A stretch of 60,188 bases of DNA, taken from NCBI GenBank assembly GCA_016839765.1, contig JAEOTP010000077.1:1-60188 (forward strand). Direction: 5' to 3'. Shown piece after piece: positions 1 through 9,377 of this stretch (position 1 is its first letter; every line of letters begins with the position of its first letter). The notes under the pieces are model-generated. The model made no database searches and had not been told where the DNA came from. It was given only the letters and a program-made list of their open reading frames with translations. The translations under genes and the position numbers were made by a program. This stretch comes from Promethearchaeota archaeon (GTDB lineage: Archaea > Asgardarchaeota > Lokiarchaeia > Sigyniarchaeales > SOKP01).

Positions 1-93
1 TTTTAATTAGAAAAGCAAATATTAAAGCCATAACTAATATTTATTTATCCCGATTTTATAGTTATATTAATTATAATACAATAAATTAAAATC

Positions 94-1632
94 ATGAAGC
101 TAAAAGTAAAAAAAGTAAATTATGAAACTGGAAATACTAAAGACGTTGTTTTAAATATTAAAGATGCTCAAGAACTCGGTCAAAAAGCGGGAGAACGAAT
201 CTACATAAGAAATAAAGAATCAAAGTCAATTGAGAGTGAATTTTGGGTTGCAATAATCCAGATAGATTATTCTAATTCTATTGTAGAATCAGGTGAAATA
301 GGGATTTTTCTTGATATTTTAAAGGAAAAGAAAAATCTAAAAGATGGAACAATTATTTCAGTAAAACCCGCAGATCCCCCTGATTCTTTTAGATTTATAC
401 AAAAAAAGATAAAAGGGAAAAAACTTAACAGTGAAGAAATAAATAATTTTATTTCAGATGCTGTTTCAGGATCGTTATCCCGAATAGATTTAGCTGCTTT
501 TATAACTGGGGTTCAAATAAATGGAATGGATAATGAGGAAATGACGTCATTAACGTTAGCAGAAGTTAGAAGTGGAGATATCTTTTATTTTGGTATGGAT
601 GTCTATGACAAACATAGTACAGGGGGAGTACCAGGGAATAAAGTATCTTTAATTATTGTTCCAATTGTAGCTGCTGCGGGCTTAACGATCCCAAAATCAT
701 CTACAAGAGCTATTACTTCACCATCAGGAACAGCTGATTCAATGGAAGTATTAGCTCCTGTTACTTTTAAATCAGATGAATTAAAAGAGATTGTTTCAAA
801 AGAAAAAGCTTGCATTATTTGGGGTGGTGCATTAGATATTGCGCCTGCTGATAATATTTTAATTGAAATTGAACGTCCTCTTCATATGGATCCTATCGGT
901 TTAATGATTCCCTCTATACTCACTAAAAAACTTAGCATGGGCGTAAAAAAGCTTGTTTTAGATATTCCTGTTGGTGAGGGTACTAAATTCCAAACCCCTG
1001 ATAAAGGTAAACAATTTGCTTATTTATTTAAAGAAATTGCTGCCAATGTAGGAATTGAAGCAGAATGTGCGCTGACCTTAGCACATCAACCAATAGGCCA
1101 TGCAATTGGACCGGCTCTCGAAGCAAAAGAAGCTTTAACTTTACTGCGAGATTATTCTGCAGGTCCAAATTCTTTAATCGAAAAATCTACTGATTTAGCA
1201 GGTATGCTGCTTGAAATGGCTGGTAAAGCTCAAAAGGGGTCAGGTCAAGTTTTGGCAAAAGAAATACTACGATCTGGTAAAGCTTATGAAAAAATGAAAA
1301 GCATTATTGAAATTCAAGGTGGAAGTTCTGAGATAAAACCTGCTGATATTGAGGTTGGCCCATATCTAAAAGAGTTTTTTGCAACCAAAGAAGGATACAT
1401 TGTTGAGGTTAAAAATACAATAATAAATCAAATGGCAAAAGCTTTAGGGTGCCCTAATTCAAAAAGTTCGGGTGTAGAAATTATAAAAAAACAAGGTGCA
1501 AGATTGAAGAAAGGAGATCTTATTTGCCGAGTTTATTCTCATAGTCAATCTAAATTGAAAAAAGCAGAAAAAATATATAATGCATCAGGAGGACCAGTAA
1601 CTCTGGGCGGTATGGTAATGGAGAAAATTTAA
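94..1632 (+). CDS. deoA: AMP phosphorylase (archaeal thymidine-phosphorylase family)
   Basis: The 512-residue product belongs to the nucleoside phosphorylase family II. The archaeal AMP phosphorylases use phosphate to split AMP (also CMP, UMP) into base and ribose-1,5-bisphosphate. Seen: an N-terminal archaeal-type extension of about 90 residues, then the phosphate-binding segment KHSTGGVPGNKVS near residue 172 and SPSGTADSMEVLA near 210, the archaeal versions of the KHSTGGVGDK signature. The C-terminal barrel-sandwich part ends in SGGPVTLGG. Length matches the archaeal AMPpase type rather than bacterial DeoA (about 440). In archaea this enzyme feeds ribose-1,5-bisphosphate isomerase and form III RuBisCO; a RuBisCO-family gene lies at 12.8-14.2 kb, but the isomerase is not in this window. 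Cytosolic. The next gene begins 27 nt downstream on the same strand. Confidence 0.93.
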   Translation: MKLKVKKVNYETGNTKDVVLNIKDAQELGQKAGERIYIRNKESKSIESEFWVAIIQIDYSNSIVESGEIGIFLDILKEKKNLKDGTIISVKPADPPDSFRFIQKKIKGKKLNSEEINNFISDAVSGSLSRIDLAAFITGVQINGMDNEEMTSLTLAEVRSGDIFYFGMDVYDKHSTGGVPGNKVSLIIVPIVAAAGLTIPKSSTRAITSPSGTADSMEVLAPVTFKSDELKEIVSKEKACIIWGGALDIAPADNILIEIERPLHMDPIGLMIPSILTKKLSMGVKKLVLDIPVGEGTKFQTPDKGKQFAYLFKEIAANVGIEAECALTLAHQPIGHAIGPALEAKEALTLLRDYSAGPNSLIEKSTDLAGMLLEMAGKAQKGSGQVLAKEILRSGKAYEKMKSIIEIQGGSSEIKPADIEVGPYLKEFFATKEGYIVEVKNTIINQMAKALGCPNSKSSGVEIIKKQGARLKKGDLICRVYSHSQSKLKKAEKIYNASGGPVTLGGMVMEKI

Positions 1633-1659
1633 AGAAAATATAAATACATTAAAAAAAGT

Positions 1660-3162
1660 ATGCCTTTAACTCCTAGAGCAATTTATAATGATGTAAAAAA
1701 CAATGATCTAGATAAAACTTCAGCCTTAGAACTAATAATTATTTTAATTGAGAATACTGAAGATGTCAAAACTAGATTAGAATGTATAGATATATTAGAA
1801 AAAATTAATATAACAAATAAAAGAGTCTTTAAATTCCTAGAGAATCTTTTGATATCTGATTCTAATGAAAGAATTCGAAGTTTATCAGCAAAACTTCTGA
1901 AAAATTTGTTTTTAGAAGATGCCATACCGCCAATGAAATGGGCTCTGAAGAATGAAACCTCACTTAATACTTTGATATTTATTATTACTTATTTAAGTGA
2001 GATTGAAAGCATCAAAGCCAGAACATTTTTAATTAAAAAAATGAATGAAATTAATAAAAAGAAATATAAATATAATCTAAAAGATATTATTGAAGGATTA
2101 GATATTCAAAATCTCTCAAATAAAGAGTTAGCTGAAATTTTAATAAATTATTATATAATCTCTTCATTAAAACTAAAATTTGGCTACGTTAAGTTCGATA
2201 AAAATGAAAGCGGTGCAATAATTAATTTAGATTTATCCAACGTTGAATATCAAGGCCTGGGTTTAAACAAATTAAATGAATCTCTTGAGTCTATATTATC
2301 ATTAACTTTCCTCAAAAAGCTTGATTTGAGCAATAATCATTTAAAACTATTACCTGACAATATCAATCAACTTAATTCACTAGAACAGCTTGATTTAAGC
2401 TTTAATAGCCTAACATTCCTCCCTGAATCAATTGCAGCATTCTCTAGTCTTAAAATCTTAAATTTAAAATCTAATCATATAAAATTTTTACCAGAATCAT
2501 TAGGTTCTTTATCTAATCTTGAAACACTAATTTTAAGAGACAATTTTCTAAGAGAGTTACCAGAATCGTGTAGTAGTTTAAATTCATTAAGAATTTTGGA
2601 TCTTCATCATAATAAGTTATCTGAAATTAATAATAATTTATCTCGTCTCACTAACCTAAAGGAACTTGAACTAGGATGGAATAACTTAAAAGAAGTCCCT
2701 AATATTATAAAGGGTTTAAAATCTATTACGAAATTAAGTCTTGGTCGAAATGATTTAAATATCATACCAGATTGGATAAAATCTTCGGAATCTCTTAAAA
2801 TGTTACATTTATATGATAATCTATTAACGAGGCTTCCCGATAGTTTTCACTTTTTAAACAATTTGGAAGAATTAAATCTTAGGAATAATAAATTTACTGA
2901 ATTACCTCATTGTATTTCAAAATTAACATCACTTAAAATTCTAAATTTAAGTTGGAATAATATAGATTTCATTCCAAATTGGATTGATTCTCTTAAATCT
3001 CTTGAATTATTAAATCTTTGGGGGAATAACTTAAAAGAAATTCCTGATTCAATAGAATCCCTTCAAAATCTAAAAACCTTATATTTAAATTTCAATAAAA
3101 TAGATGATTTATCTAAATCTTTGCGAGTTTTAAAGGAAAGAGGGGTAACAATTAAAATTTAA
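1660..3162 (+). CDS. HEAT-like/leucine-rich-repeat protein, paralog 1
   Basis: A 500-residue protein with two parts. Residues 1-170 are an alpha-helical region with HEAT-like features (ENLLISDSNERIRSLSAK, then a PMKWALKNE motif). From about residue 185 to the end there are roughly 12-13 leucine-rich repeats of 23 residues of the type LxxLxLxxNxLxxLPxxIxxL. The N-terminal part is shared with the proteins at 3.3, 4.8 and 11.8 kb, so this is a local paralog family made by tandem duplication. No signal peptide or membrane helix is visible, so it is probably cytosolic and a protein-binding scaffold. A TATA-like AAATATAAATA about 20 nt before the ATG suggests a nearly leaderless transcript. The binding partner is unknown; a link to the small GTPases typical of Asgard genomes is only inference. 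Confidence 0.8.
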   Translation: MPLTPRAIYNDVKNNDLDKTSALELIIILIENTEDVKTRLECIDILEKINITNKRVFKFLENLLISDSNERIRSLSAKLLKNLFLEDAIPPMKWALKNETSLNTLIFIITYLSEIESIKARTFLIKKMNEINKKKYKYNLKDIIEGLDIQNLSNKELAEILINYYIISSLKLKFGYVKFDKNESGAIINLDLSNVEYQGLGLNKLNESLESILSLTFLKKLDLSNNHLKLLPDNINQLNSLEQLDLSFNSLTFLPESIAAFSSLKILNLKSNHIKFLPESLGSLSNLETLILRDNFLRELPESCSSLNSLRILDLHHNKLSEINNNLSRLTNLKELELGWNNLKEVPNIIKGLKSITKLSLGRNDLNIIPDWIKSSESLKMLHLYDNLLTRLPDSFHFLNNLEELNLRNNKFTELPHCISKLTSLKILNLSWNNIDFIPNWIDSLKSLELLNLWGNNLKEIPDSIESLQNLKTLYLNFNKIDDLSKSLRVLKERGVTIKI

Positions 3163-3285
3163 ATATACGACTTACATTTCACCTCAAGATAAATAGTAAA
3201 AGTCAATAATTAAAACCACTTCATATTATTGTCCCTTCGGATTAAAAATAAAAAATTTAAAAATTATTGCAAATTTCGAGACTTA

Positions 3286-4785
3286 ATGGAATTACCTCCA
3301 AATATAGTTTATGATAGCTATCTTAATAATGAAATAGACAAGTCTTCAGCTATAAATCAATTAATTTCACTAATAGATAATAGTGAAAATATAAATGATA
3401 GAGTCAAAAGTATAGTTGTTCTGGGAAAAATATCGGCGGTAAATCCTCGCGTTTTCAAACTCTTAGAAAATTTATTAATATCTGACAACCATGAAATAAT
3501 TAGATTTAACGCATTAAATATACTGAGAAAAAATTTTAAAGATAAAATACTTGAACCATTTGCTTTTGCGCTTAATCATGAGAAATCATTGAGATGTCTA
3601 TTAACTATAACAAATACTTTAGGTGAAATAGATAACCATCAGTCAAGAATGATACTTATTAATAAACTAAATACAATAGAAATCAGTGATTTTAAAAGCC
3701 ATTATAGTAATCTATTTAAAAGAATAAATATACTAAATTTTTCTATTAATGATCTTGCTGAAGTTCTTAAGAATTATTTAATCATTTATCATTTAGAAAA
3801 AAAATACGGTAAATTAGATTTTAAATTAAGTAAAGGGGTAATTACAGAATTAGATTTATCCGAATTAAGTAGTAGTGTATATGGATGGAGCATTTTAAAA
3901 AAAATCCCCGAATTCATAACAGAATTAAACGCATTGAAAGTACTTGATTTAAAGTTTAATCGATTAAGCTTCATTCCACAATCCATAAGTATATTAACTT
4001 CATTAATTCATCTTGATTTAAGCTATAATAAAGTTAGTGAGCTTCCAAATGAAATAGGAAACTTAAAAGCATTAAAACATCTCAATCTAAGATATAATCA
4101 ATTGACACATGTTCCAGATTCAATAGGGAATCTTAAATTTCTTAAAATCCTAGATTTAAGATCGAATAAATTAAATTCCTTACCAAAATCATTAAATCGG
4201 CTTTCGAGTTTAGAAGTTTTAGATTTATATGGAAATCAGTTGAAAAATATCATTATTTCATTAAAACGATTATTATCACTAAAATATTTAGAGCTTGGCT
4301 TAAATAAATTGGAAAAGTTCCCGACTTGGATAAAATCTTTAAAATCGATTACAAAATTGGGATTAGGGGGAAATAAATTAAAACAATTACCGAATTGGAT
4401 TAGTTCACTGAGATCACTTAAAACTCTTCATTTATACGACAATGAATTAATAAATCTTCCAAAATCTATTGGGTCATTATCATCTTTAGAAGAACTTACA
4501 TTATGGAATAACAGATTAACTACATTACCTAAATCATTTAGTTCATTAAAATCTCTTAAAAAATTAAATTTAAGCTGGAACAATTTTGAAGAATTACCAG
4601 AATGGTTTGGCTCTCTCCATTCATTAGAAACATTAAGTTTATGGGGTAATAAATTAAATGAACTCCCTCAATCTATATCTGATTTATCTTCACTTAAAAT
4701 ATTAGATTTAAATTTTAATTATATAGCTGAAATTCCAGACTTTTTGAAAAATTTAGAGAAACGAGGATTAATTATCTATAAATAA
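3286..4785 (+). CDS. HEAT-like/leucine-rich-repeat protein, paralog 2
   Basis: Paralog of the preceding gene: helical N-terminal domain (about residues 1-165), then about 13 LRRs of 23 residues. I place the start at the ATG at 3286 because the product then begins MELPPNIVYDS, which lines up with the starts of paralogs 1, 3 and 4 (MPLTPRAIYND, MIDLDPNKIYED, MNLTPQKIYEK). An in-frame TTG at 3229 would add 19 basic residues that no paralog has. LRRs with a Trp (FPTWIKSLKS, LPNWISSLRS, LPEWFGSLHS) recur at matching places in paralogs 1 and 2, so the repeat arrays were duplicated as a whole. Cytosolic scaffold by inference; function unknown. Confidence 0.8.
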   Translation: MELPPNIVYDSYLNNEIDKSSAINQLISLIDNSENINDRVKSIVVLGKISAVNPRVFKLLENLLISDNHEIIRFNALNILRKNFKDKILEPFAFALNHEKSLRCLLTITNTLGEIDNHQSRMILINKLNTIEISDFKSHYSNLFKRINILNFSINDLAEVLKNYLIIYHLEKKYGKLDFKLSKGVITELDLSELSSSVYGWSILKKIPEFITELNALKVLDLKFNRLSFIPQSISILTSLIHLDLSYNKVSELPNEIGNLKALKHLNLRYNQLTHVPDSIGNLKFLKILDLRSNKLNSLPKSLNRLSSLEVLDLYGNQLKNIIISLKRLLSLKYLELGLNKLEKFPTWIKSLKSITKLGLGGNKLKQLPNWISSLRSLKTLHLYDNELINLPKSIGSLSSLEELTLWNNRLTTLPKSFSSLKSLKKLNLSWNNFEELPEWFGSLHSLETLSLWGNKLNELPQSISDLSSLKILDLNFNYIAEIPDFLKNLEKRGLIIYK

Positions 4786-4811
4786 TAATTGCTAAAAAAT
4801 CGTCAAATAAA

Positions 4812-6194
4812 ATGATAGATTTAGACCCAAATAAGATTTATGAAGATCTCCTTGATAAAAGGATTGATAAATCATCAGCAATTAATAAATTAATTATCCT
4901 AATAGAAAATAGTAATAGCATCCCAATTAGATTTAACAGTATTCAAATTTTGGCAAAAATCGGGGAAAATTTTGAAAATAAAGGAATTTCTAAAAAAAAA
5001 ATATTCAAACTATTTGAAAATTTAATGCTCTCTGATTCTAATGAGAAAATAAGAAATAGTGCTGCAAAAATCTTAGGGGCCAAATTTTTAGAAGATTCCT
5101 TAAATCCTATGAAATGGGCACTTCAACATGAACAGTCTCCTCTCTGTTTAGACACGATCTTTCAAACGCTTCTTAAAATAGTGAAAAATCTGGGAAAAAT
5201 TGAGAATCGGTTCTCAAAATTTATTTTAATTCATGAATTAAAACAAATGTCTGATAAGGATTTTAAAATTGGCTTTGAGAATATATTAGAAAAGAGAAGA
5301 TTTAATAACTTAACTAATTATGAATTATCTTTAATTTTACTAAATTATTTTTCGATAACGTATTTGAGAAAAACGATTTGGCGTTTAAATTATACTATAG
5401 AAAATTGTAAAGTTATTCAATTAGATTTTCAGTTTAAAGGTCTAATAACAGTTCCTGAGGCAGTTCAAAATCTAGATTCTCTTAAAATTTTAAGCTTAAG
5501 GTACAATCAAATTACACATATACCTGAATGGATTACAAAATTGAAATATTTAGAAAGTATTAATTTAAATGTAAACACCATAAATCAATTACCTGAAACA
5601 ATTGGTTCACTTTCCAATTTAAAACAGCTTACTTTATGGAAAAATGATCTTGAGGTACTTCCCGATTCAATATGTAATTTAAAAGCTTTAAAAATCTTAA
5701 ATTTAAGGTTAAATCAATTAAAAGAATTGCCTCATAACATTGGTAATTTAAAGCATCTTCGTGAATTAAATCTTCATGATAATAAATTAAATACCTTACC
5801 GAATTCGATTTCAGAACTTACTTCTTTAGAAAAATTGAATTTAAGTTGGAATCTATTCCAGACCATCCCAAATTCACTTAGTTCACTTTCTAAGTTAAAA
5901 ATTCTCGATCTTGAAAGAAATGAATTAAGTTATATTCCAGAAACAATTGGTAAATTAGAAAAGCTGCAAATGATGAATTTGAGTGATAATAAATTATCAA
6001 CAATTCCAAAAACAATTGGTTTGCTTAATAGCTTAAGATATTTAAATTTGTCTAGAAATAATATCGAACATCTCCCAGAATCATTACTTTCTATTACATC
6101 TTTAAAGGAATTAAATTTAACAGATAATAAATTGAAAGAAGTGCCAGTAGGTTTAAAAAAGTTAGAAGAAAAGGGCTTAATTATTTATATTTAA
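4812..6194 (+). CDS. HEAT-like/leucine-rich-repeat protein, paralog 3
   Basis: Third tandem member, 460 residues, starting 26 nt after paralog 2. The helical N-terminal domain carries small insertions relative to the others, such as a Lys-rich ENKGISKKKIF segment near residue 60, but keeps the PMKWALQHE motif. About 10 LRRs follow and the protein ends with the family's KLEEKGLIIYI type tail. The array is shorter than in paralogs 1 and 2. It converges on the DNA ligase gene with only 5 nt between the stop codons. Function unknown; LRRs point to protein binding. Confidence 0.8.
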   Translation: MIDLDPNKIYEDLLDKRIDKSSAINKLIILIENSNSIPIRFNSIQILAKIGENFENKGISKKKIFKLFENLMLSDSNEKIRNSAAKILGAKFLEDSLNPMKWALQHEQSPLCLDTIFQTLLKIVKNLGKIENRFSKFILIHELKQMSDKDFKIGFENILEKRRFNNLTNYELSLILLNYFSITYLRKTIWRLNYTIENCKVIQLDFQFKGLITVPEAVQNLDSLKILSLRYNQITHIPEWITKLKYLESINLNVNTINQLPETIGSLSNLKQLTLWKNDLEVLPDSICNLKALKILNLRLNQLKELPHNIGNLKHLRELNLHDNKLNTLPNSISELTSLEKLNLSWNLFQTIPNSLSSLSKLKILDLERNELSYIPETIGKLEKLQMMNLSDNKLSTIPKTIGLLNSLRYLNLSRNNIEHLPESLLSITSLKELNLTDNKLKEVPVGLKKLEEKGLIIYI

Positions 6195-6199
6195 TATTA

Positions 6200-7957
6200 T
6201 TATTGAGTTTCATATAAGCTTTTTATTTCCTCAACAGTTGTTACATCTTTTGGACCCTTTTCTGGACGAATTCTTTGAAATACAGGAAATCTCATAGAAT
6301 AACCCAAAGAAGAAAATTTATCACTAACAGTAATTTCATCACCAAATATTTCAATAACAATTTCTGGTATTAACCACTGATCTGGTTTATCATCACATAT
6401 AACATCACTTGGTTTTTTTTCGACTTCATACTTCTTCACCTCACTCTTTAGTGTTTCCATTATTTCGTCAGTCCAACCTGATGCTATACGAGTAAAAGCT
6501 TCAAATTTGTCATTTAAAGGATCATAGACTGCTCCAATATAGGTTCCATACCATCCCTTTCTGCGTCCTCTACCATAAAATGCTCCAACTAGAACCACAT
6601 CAACTGTATCAGCTAACTTTCCACCTTCTAGTCCTTTTAACTTTATCCAGAGAAAACCACGATTTCCTGCTTGATAAAAAGAGTCATTCTTTATAGATTT
6701 GATAATTATACCCTCGGTTCCTGCATTTCTTGCTTCATTAAAGAAATCTAGCATCTCTTCTGTGGAATTGATTTGTTTTGAGTCAACTAAGCGGATTTCA
6801 TCTTTCTGTTCTACAATTTCTTCAAGCTTTTTCCTACGTTCAGGATAGATTCTATCTATATATGACTCATCCCCAATCATTAATATGTCAAATAAAAATA
6901 TGCTTACGGGTATTTCTTTAGAAATGTCTTCAATATCATATTTTCTTCGCCTTCTACTTAACACTTGGAATGGAAGCATTTTTTCATAAAAGTGATCCAT
7001 TGCTACTACTTCTCCTTCAAGAATAACCCTTTTTGCTTTAATTTTATCCCTAATAACTTGACAAACATCAGGATACTGTTCAGAAATTTCAAGTAATCTT
7101 CTTGAAAATAACAAAATCTTCTCTCCCATTTTGTGAATTTGTAATCTTTCACCATCTAATTTATATTCAGCAACACATGGTTTTCCTAACTTATCAATAA
7201 TTTCTGAATAAGAAACACGAGATGCAAGCATATTTCGAACAGGTGTACCGTAAGAGATTTTAATCTTTTTTACTTCTTCTATTCCCTTTTTCGCTAAAAT
7301 TAGAGTAACGTCTCCCAAATCAGGATGTTGATTGTATGCCTTCTCAATAAAATCTCTTGCTTTTTTATCCCCTATAAATCCTTGTGCTAAACCATCAATG
7401 ATTGTTAAAGTTGATACTCCCACTCTTAAGGTCGATGTTATTATTCTTAATAGATATTTTGTTTCAATAGGAGAACATTTTCTCATCAAACTACGTAGAA
7501 TTCCTAATTTGATATCTTGAGAACCAGAACCTTCAGTTTTAGCTATTTTTTGTAACGCAGAATATAATTCGGATATCTCTAAAGATGATTCTGATGCTTC
7601 CATATCTTTATCAAAATCAAATAAAGATTTTTGTTTTTTCTTCTTAGAAAGAATTAGTTCTGCTGTAGCACCTATATCTCCTTCTTTTAATAAAATATTT
7701 TTTATTTCTTTTCCATTAATACCTGAATGGAGCGATAAAGCCTCAATTATCATCTTTTCAGCAAGTCCTAATTTGGGAAATTGCTTAATATTGGAAACAA
7801 GTTGGCCTTGCAGTAAGTAGATGATTTTATCTAAATCAGAAAAATCGTTTGTAGTTTTAATATCTAGAAAAAAATTTGAGAGAATATCAATCATTTCAAG
7901 TCTTTTTGATGTGCTCTCTAACTTAGAAAATAAATCTGCTAACTTTTTGAATTGCAT
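6200..7957 (-). CDS. lig: ATP-dependent DNA ligase
   Basis: 585 residues, the usual length for archaeal/eukaryotic-type DNA ligase I. It seals nicks in duplex DNA using ATP (some archaeal members also accept other nucleotides). Seen: N-terminal DNA-binding region (1-230), the nucleotidyltransferase motif I KLDGER with the AMP-accepting lysine at residue 266, motif III (SIFLFDILMIG region), motif IV (GTEGIIIKS), motif V (WIKLKG) and an OB-fold C terminus with RFPVFQRIRPEKG. All key motifs are intact. It is transcribed leftward and stands alone; the gelsolin-like gene upstream is separated by 113 bp. Confidence 0.96.
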   Translation of the reverse strand: MQFKKLADLFSKLESTSKRLEMIDILSNFFLDIKTTNDFSDLDKIIYLLQGQLVSNIKQFPKLGLAEKMIIEALSLHSGINGKEIKNILLKEGDIGATAELILSKKKKQKSLFDFDKDMEASESSLEISELYSALQKIAKTEGSGSQDIKLGILRSLMRKCSPIETKYLLRIITSTLRVGVSTLTIIDGLAQGFIGDKKARDFIEKAYNQHPDLGDVTLILAKKGIEEVKKIKISYGTPVRNMLASRVSYSEIIDKLGKPCVAEYKLDGERLQIHKMGEKILLFSRRLLEISEQYPDVCQVIRDKIKAKRVILEGEVVAMDHFYEKMLPFQVLSRRRRKYDIEDISKEIPVSIFLFDILMIGDESYIDRIYPERRKKLEEIVEQKDEIRLVDSKQINSTEEMLDFFNEARNAGTEGIIIKSIKNDSFYQAGNRGFLWIKLKGLEGGKLADTVDVVLVGAFYGRGRRKGWYGTYIGAVYDPLNDKFEAFTRIASGWTDEIMETLKSEVKKYEVEKKPSDVICDDKPDQWLIPEIVIEIFGDEITVSDKFSSLGYSMRFPVFQRIRPEKGPKDVTTVEEIKSLYETQ

Positions 7958-8070
7958 AAGATTCTCTATGTATTTTTCGATTAGAAATTAAGAATAATTA
8001 CTCTATTATTATTAAATAAATATCACTATAAATTTAAATAACAATATTAAAAAAATTTAGAAAAAAAAGA

Positions 8071-8940
8071 TTATAATAATTTTGAAAGCTCAACAAACTT
8101 CTTTTGAATTTCAATTTTAATATTAGTAGAGATTCCAGAAAATGAGTCTGACGTGAATCTTATTTTCCCTTCGGATATTGAAAATTCACATACTTTCCCA
8201 TCCATGTGTTCTACTGAATAATTACCATCATCCTTTTTAGATACCCAGATATCGTTAAAGAATTCAGTTATAGCTATTAAAACAAATCCTATTTTTGCTT
8301 GAACGTCAAGATCTAGTACCTTTTCTGGTGCGATATCTACTTTAGGTACTGTTTCAGTTTTTACTGATACTTCTGGTTTAGCATTATATTCAGAAGCATG
8401 TCTTATAGCAGGTGAGGCTACAACTGGTGCTTCCTGCTTAATAACCGGAGCAGATTCAAATTTAACTTCTGGAACTGGCGCGGGTTTAGGTTTTACTGGG
8501 GTAAATTTGGGTTCTGGTTTCGAAACAGCTTTAATAGGAACTTGCTTAGCTCCCTCAATATCAAAAGTGATGATAAAATTATCCAAATCCTTAAATTCTC
8601 TATTTAATATATTTTGTAGTTCCTCATTTAATTTTGTAGTTTCAGGGTCTCTTCCGATCTTCCTTTGATCTATTTCTTTCAAAAGTTTTATATCTCTACC
8701 AATTATACTCTTTCCTGCTACATATCCATGACCTTTTAAAGATTCAGCCTGTCTAAGAGCAGTTCTTCTAGCCACCAATCCCTGTCTTGATCCATGCCAT
8801 AAATACAAAGAAGAGGATCCTTCATCAAGAATTATTATATTTTTATCTGGTGAAAGATTATCGATATTCCATTTAATAGGTTCACTTACACCACCTTCTA
8901 GCACTTCAAACATTAGTGCGAAATCCATTTTTAACTCCAC
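8071..8940 (-). CDS. Gelsolin-like domain protein
   Basis: 289 residues in three parts. Residues 20-80 fit a single gelsolin repeat: a hydrophobic strand IIILDEGSSSLYLWHG followed by an Arg/Ala-rich helix (VARRTALRQAESLK). This matches the family pattern xxLDxGxxxYxWxG...RxxAxxxA. Residues 130-200 form a Pro/Lys/Val-rich low-complexity linker. The last 85 residues are a small alpha/beta domain I do not recognise. Asgard gelsolin-like proteins are known to act on archaeal actin, which gives a plausible role, but calcium-binding residues cannot be judged by eye. The start has GGAGTT seven to twelve bases before the ATG. An alternative is an unrelated small alpha/beta domain that mimics the pattern. 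Confidence 0.6.
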   Translation of the reverse strand: MELKMDFALMFEVLEGGVSEPIKWNIDNLSPDKNIIILDEGSSSLYLWHGSRQGLVARRTALRQAESLKGHGYVAGKSIIGRDIKLLKEIDQRKIGRDPETTKLNEELQNILNREFKDLDNFIITFDIEGAKQVPIKAVSKPEPKFTPVKPKPAPVPEVKFESAPVIKQEAPVVASPAIRHASEYNAKPEVSVKTETVPKVDIAPEKVLDLDVQAKIGFVLIAITEFFNDIWVSKKDDGNYSVEHMDGKVCEFSISEGKIRFTSDSFSGISTNIKIEIQKKFVELSKLL

Positions 8941-9079
8941 ATAAAATGATTATAATTATGCTAACAATAGTATTATAAGTTTAATATTTTTAGGAAATTA
9001 AAAAATTAAGTTTTCAAAAATGATTTATTTTTTTAAGATAATAAACACAATTATCATATTAATTAATATCTAGTGATAT

Positions 9080-9292
9080 TCTGCTGGGACTAATCATATC
9101 CTTCCTACTTGTGGAAATGCAAAAAGGTATTCTGGGCTGAGCATTTATCACTTTTTAAATATTATTGATATATTAAGATCTACTAAAGAGAGATTGAAAA
9201 TCTTATGTAAATCAGCAATTAGAATTGCTCAATTTGAATGTTTTCAAGCATATAAAAAATCTATTGAAGAAAGATTAAAAGAAAAAAATTAA
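9080..9292 (+). pseudogene. hisD: Remnant of histidinol dehydrogenase (C-terminal end)
   Basis: This stretch reads as 70 codons beginning SAGTNHILPTCGNAKRYSG and ending in a stop. It matches the C-terminal end of histidinol dehydrogenase, whose hallmark is (V/S)AGTNHVLPTGGxARxYSGLS followed by two helices. Stop codons precede it in frame, and the expected GDY just before it is present only with one base missing (GAT-AT instead of GAT-TAT). The other roughly 350 residues are absent. It lies 85 bp upstream of hisC on the same strand, the usual hisD-hisC order, so this looks like decay of a histidine operon gene in place. A complete hisD may exist elsewhere in the genome. Confidence 0.82.
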
Positions 9293-9348
9293 AATATATA
9301 AAGAAATAACATATTTATTAAATTACTTGATTAAAGCATTATTCAGAT

Positions 9349-9358
9349 ATTTATATAA
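9349..9358 (+). promoter_or_regulatory. TATA box of hisC, probably leaderless
   Basis: ATTTATATAA-type TATA element centred about 24-26 nt before the hisC ATG at 9378. In archaea transcription starts about 22-27 nt after the TATA centre, so the mRNA would start at or next to the ATG. No Shine-Dalgarno sequence is present. This also shows hisC has its own promoter after the loss of hisD. Confidence 0.5.
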
Positions 9359-9377
9359 TCGAACTAGGTTATAAATT

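Noticed and set aside
3229-3285. TTG start of LRR paralog 2 at 3229
   Set aside because: It would add 19 residues absent from all paralogs; the ATG at 3286 aligns with their starts.
1660-6194. CRISPR-like or satellite repeat
   Set aside because: The periodic signal of about 69 bp comes from 23-residue leucine-rich repeats in coding sequence; the units diverge in DNA and have no spacers.
8941-9070. More of hisD upstream of the remnant
   Set aside because: Translating all three frames gave no convincing HisD segments before the SAGTNH motif.
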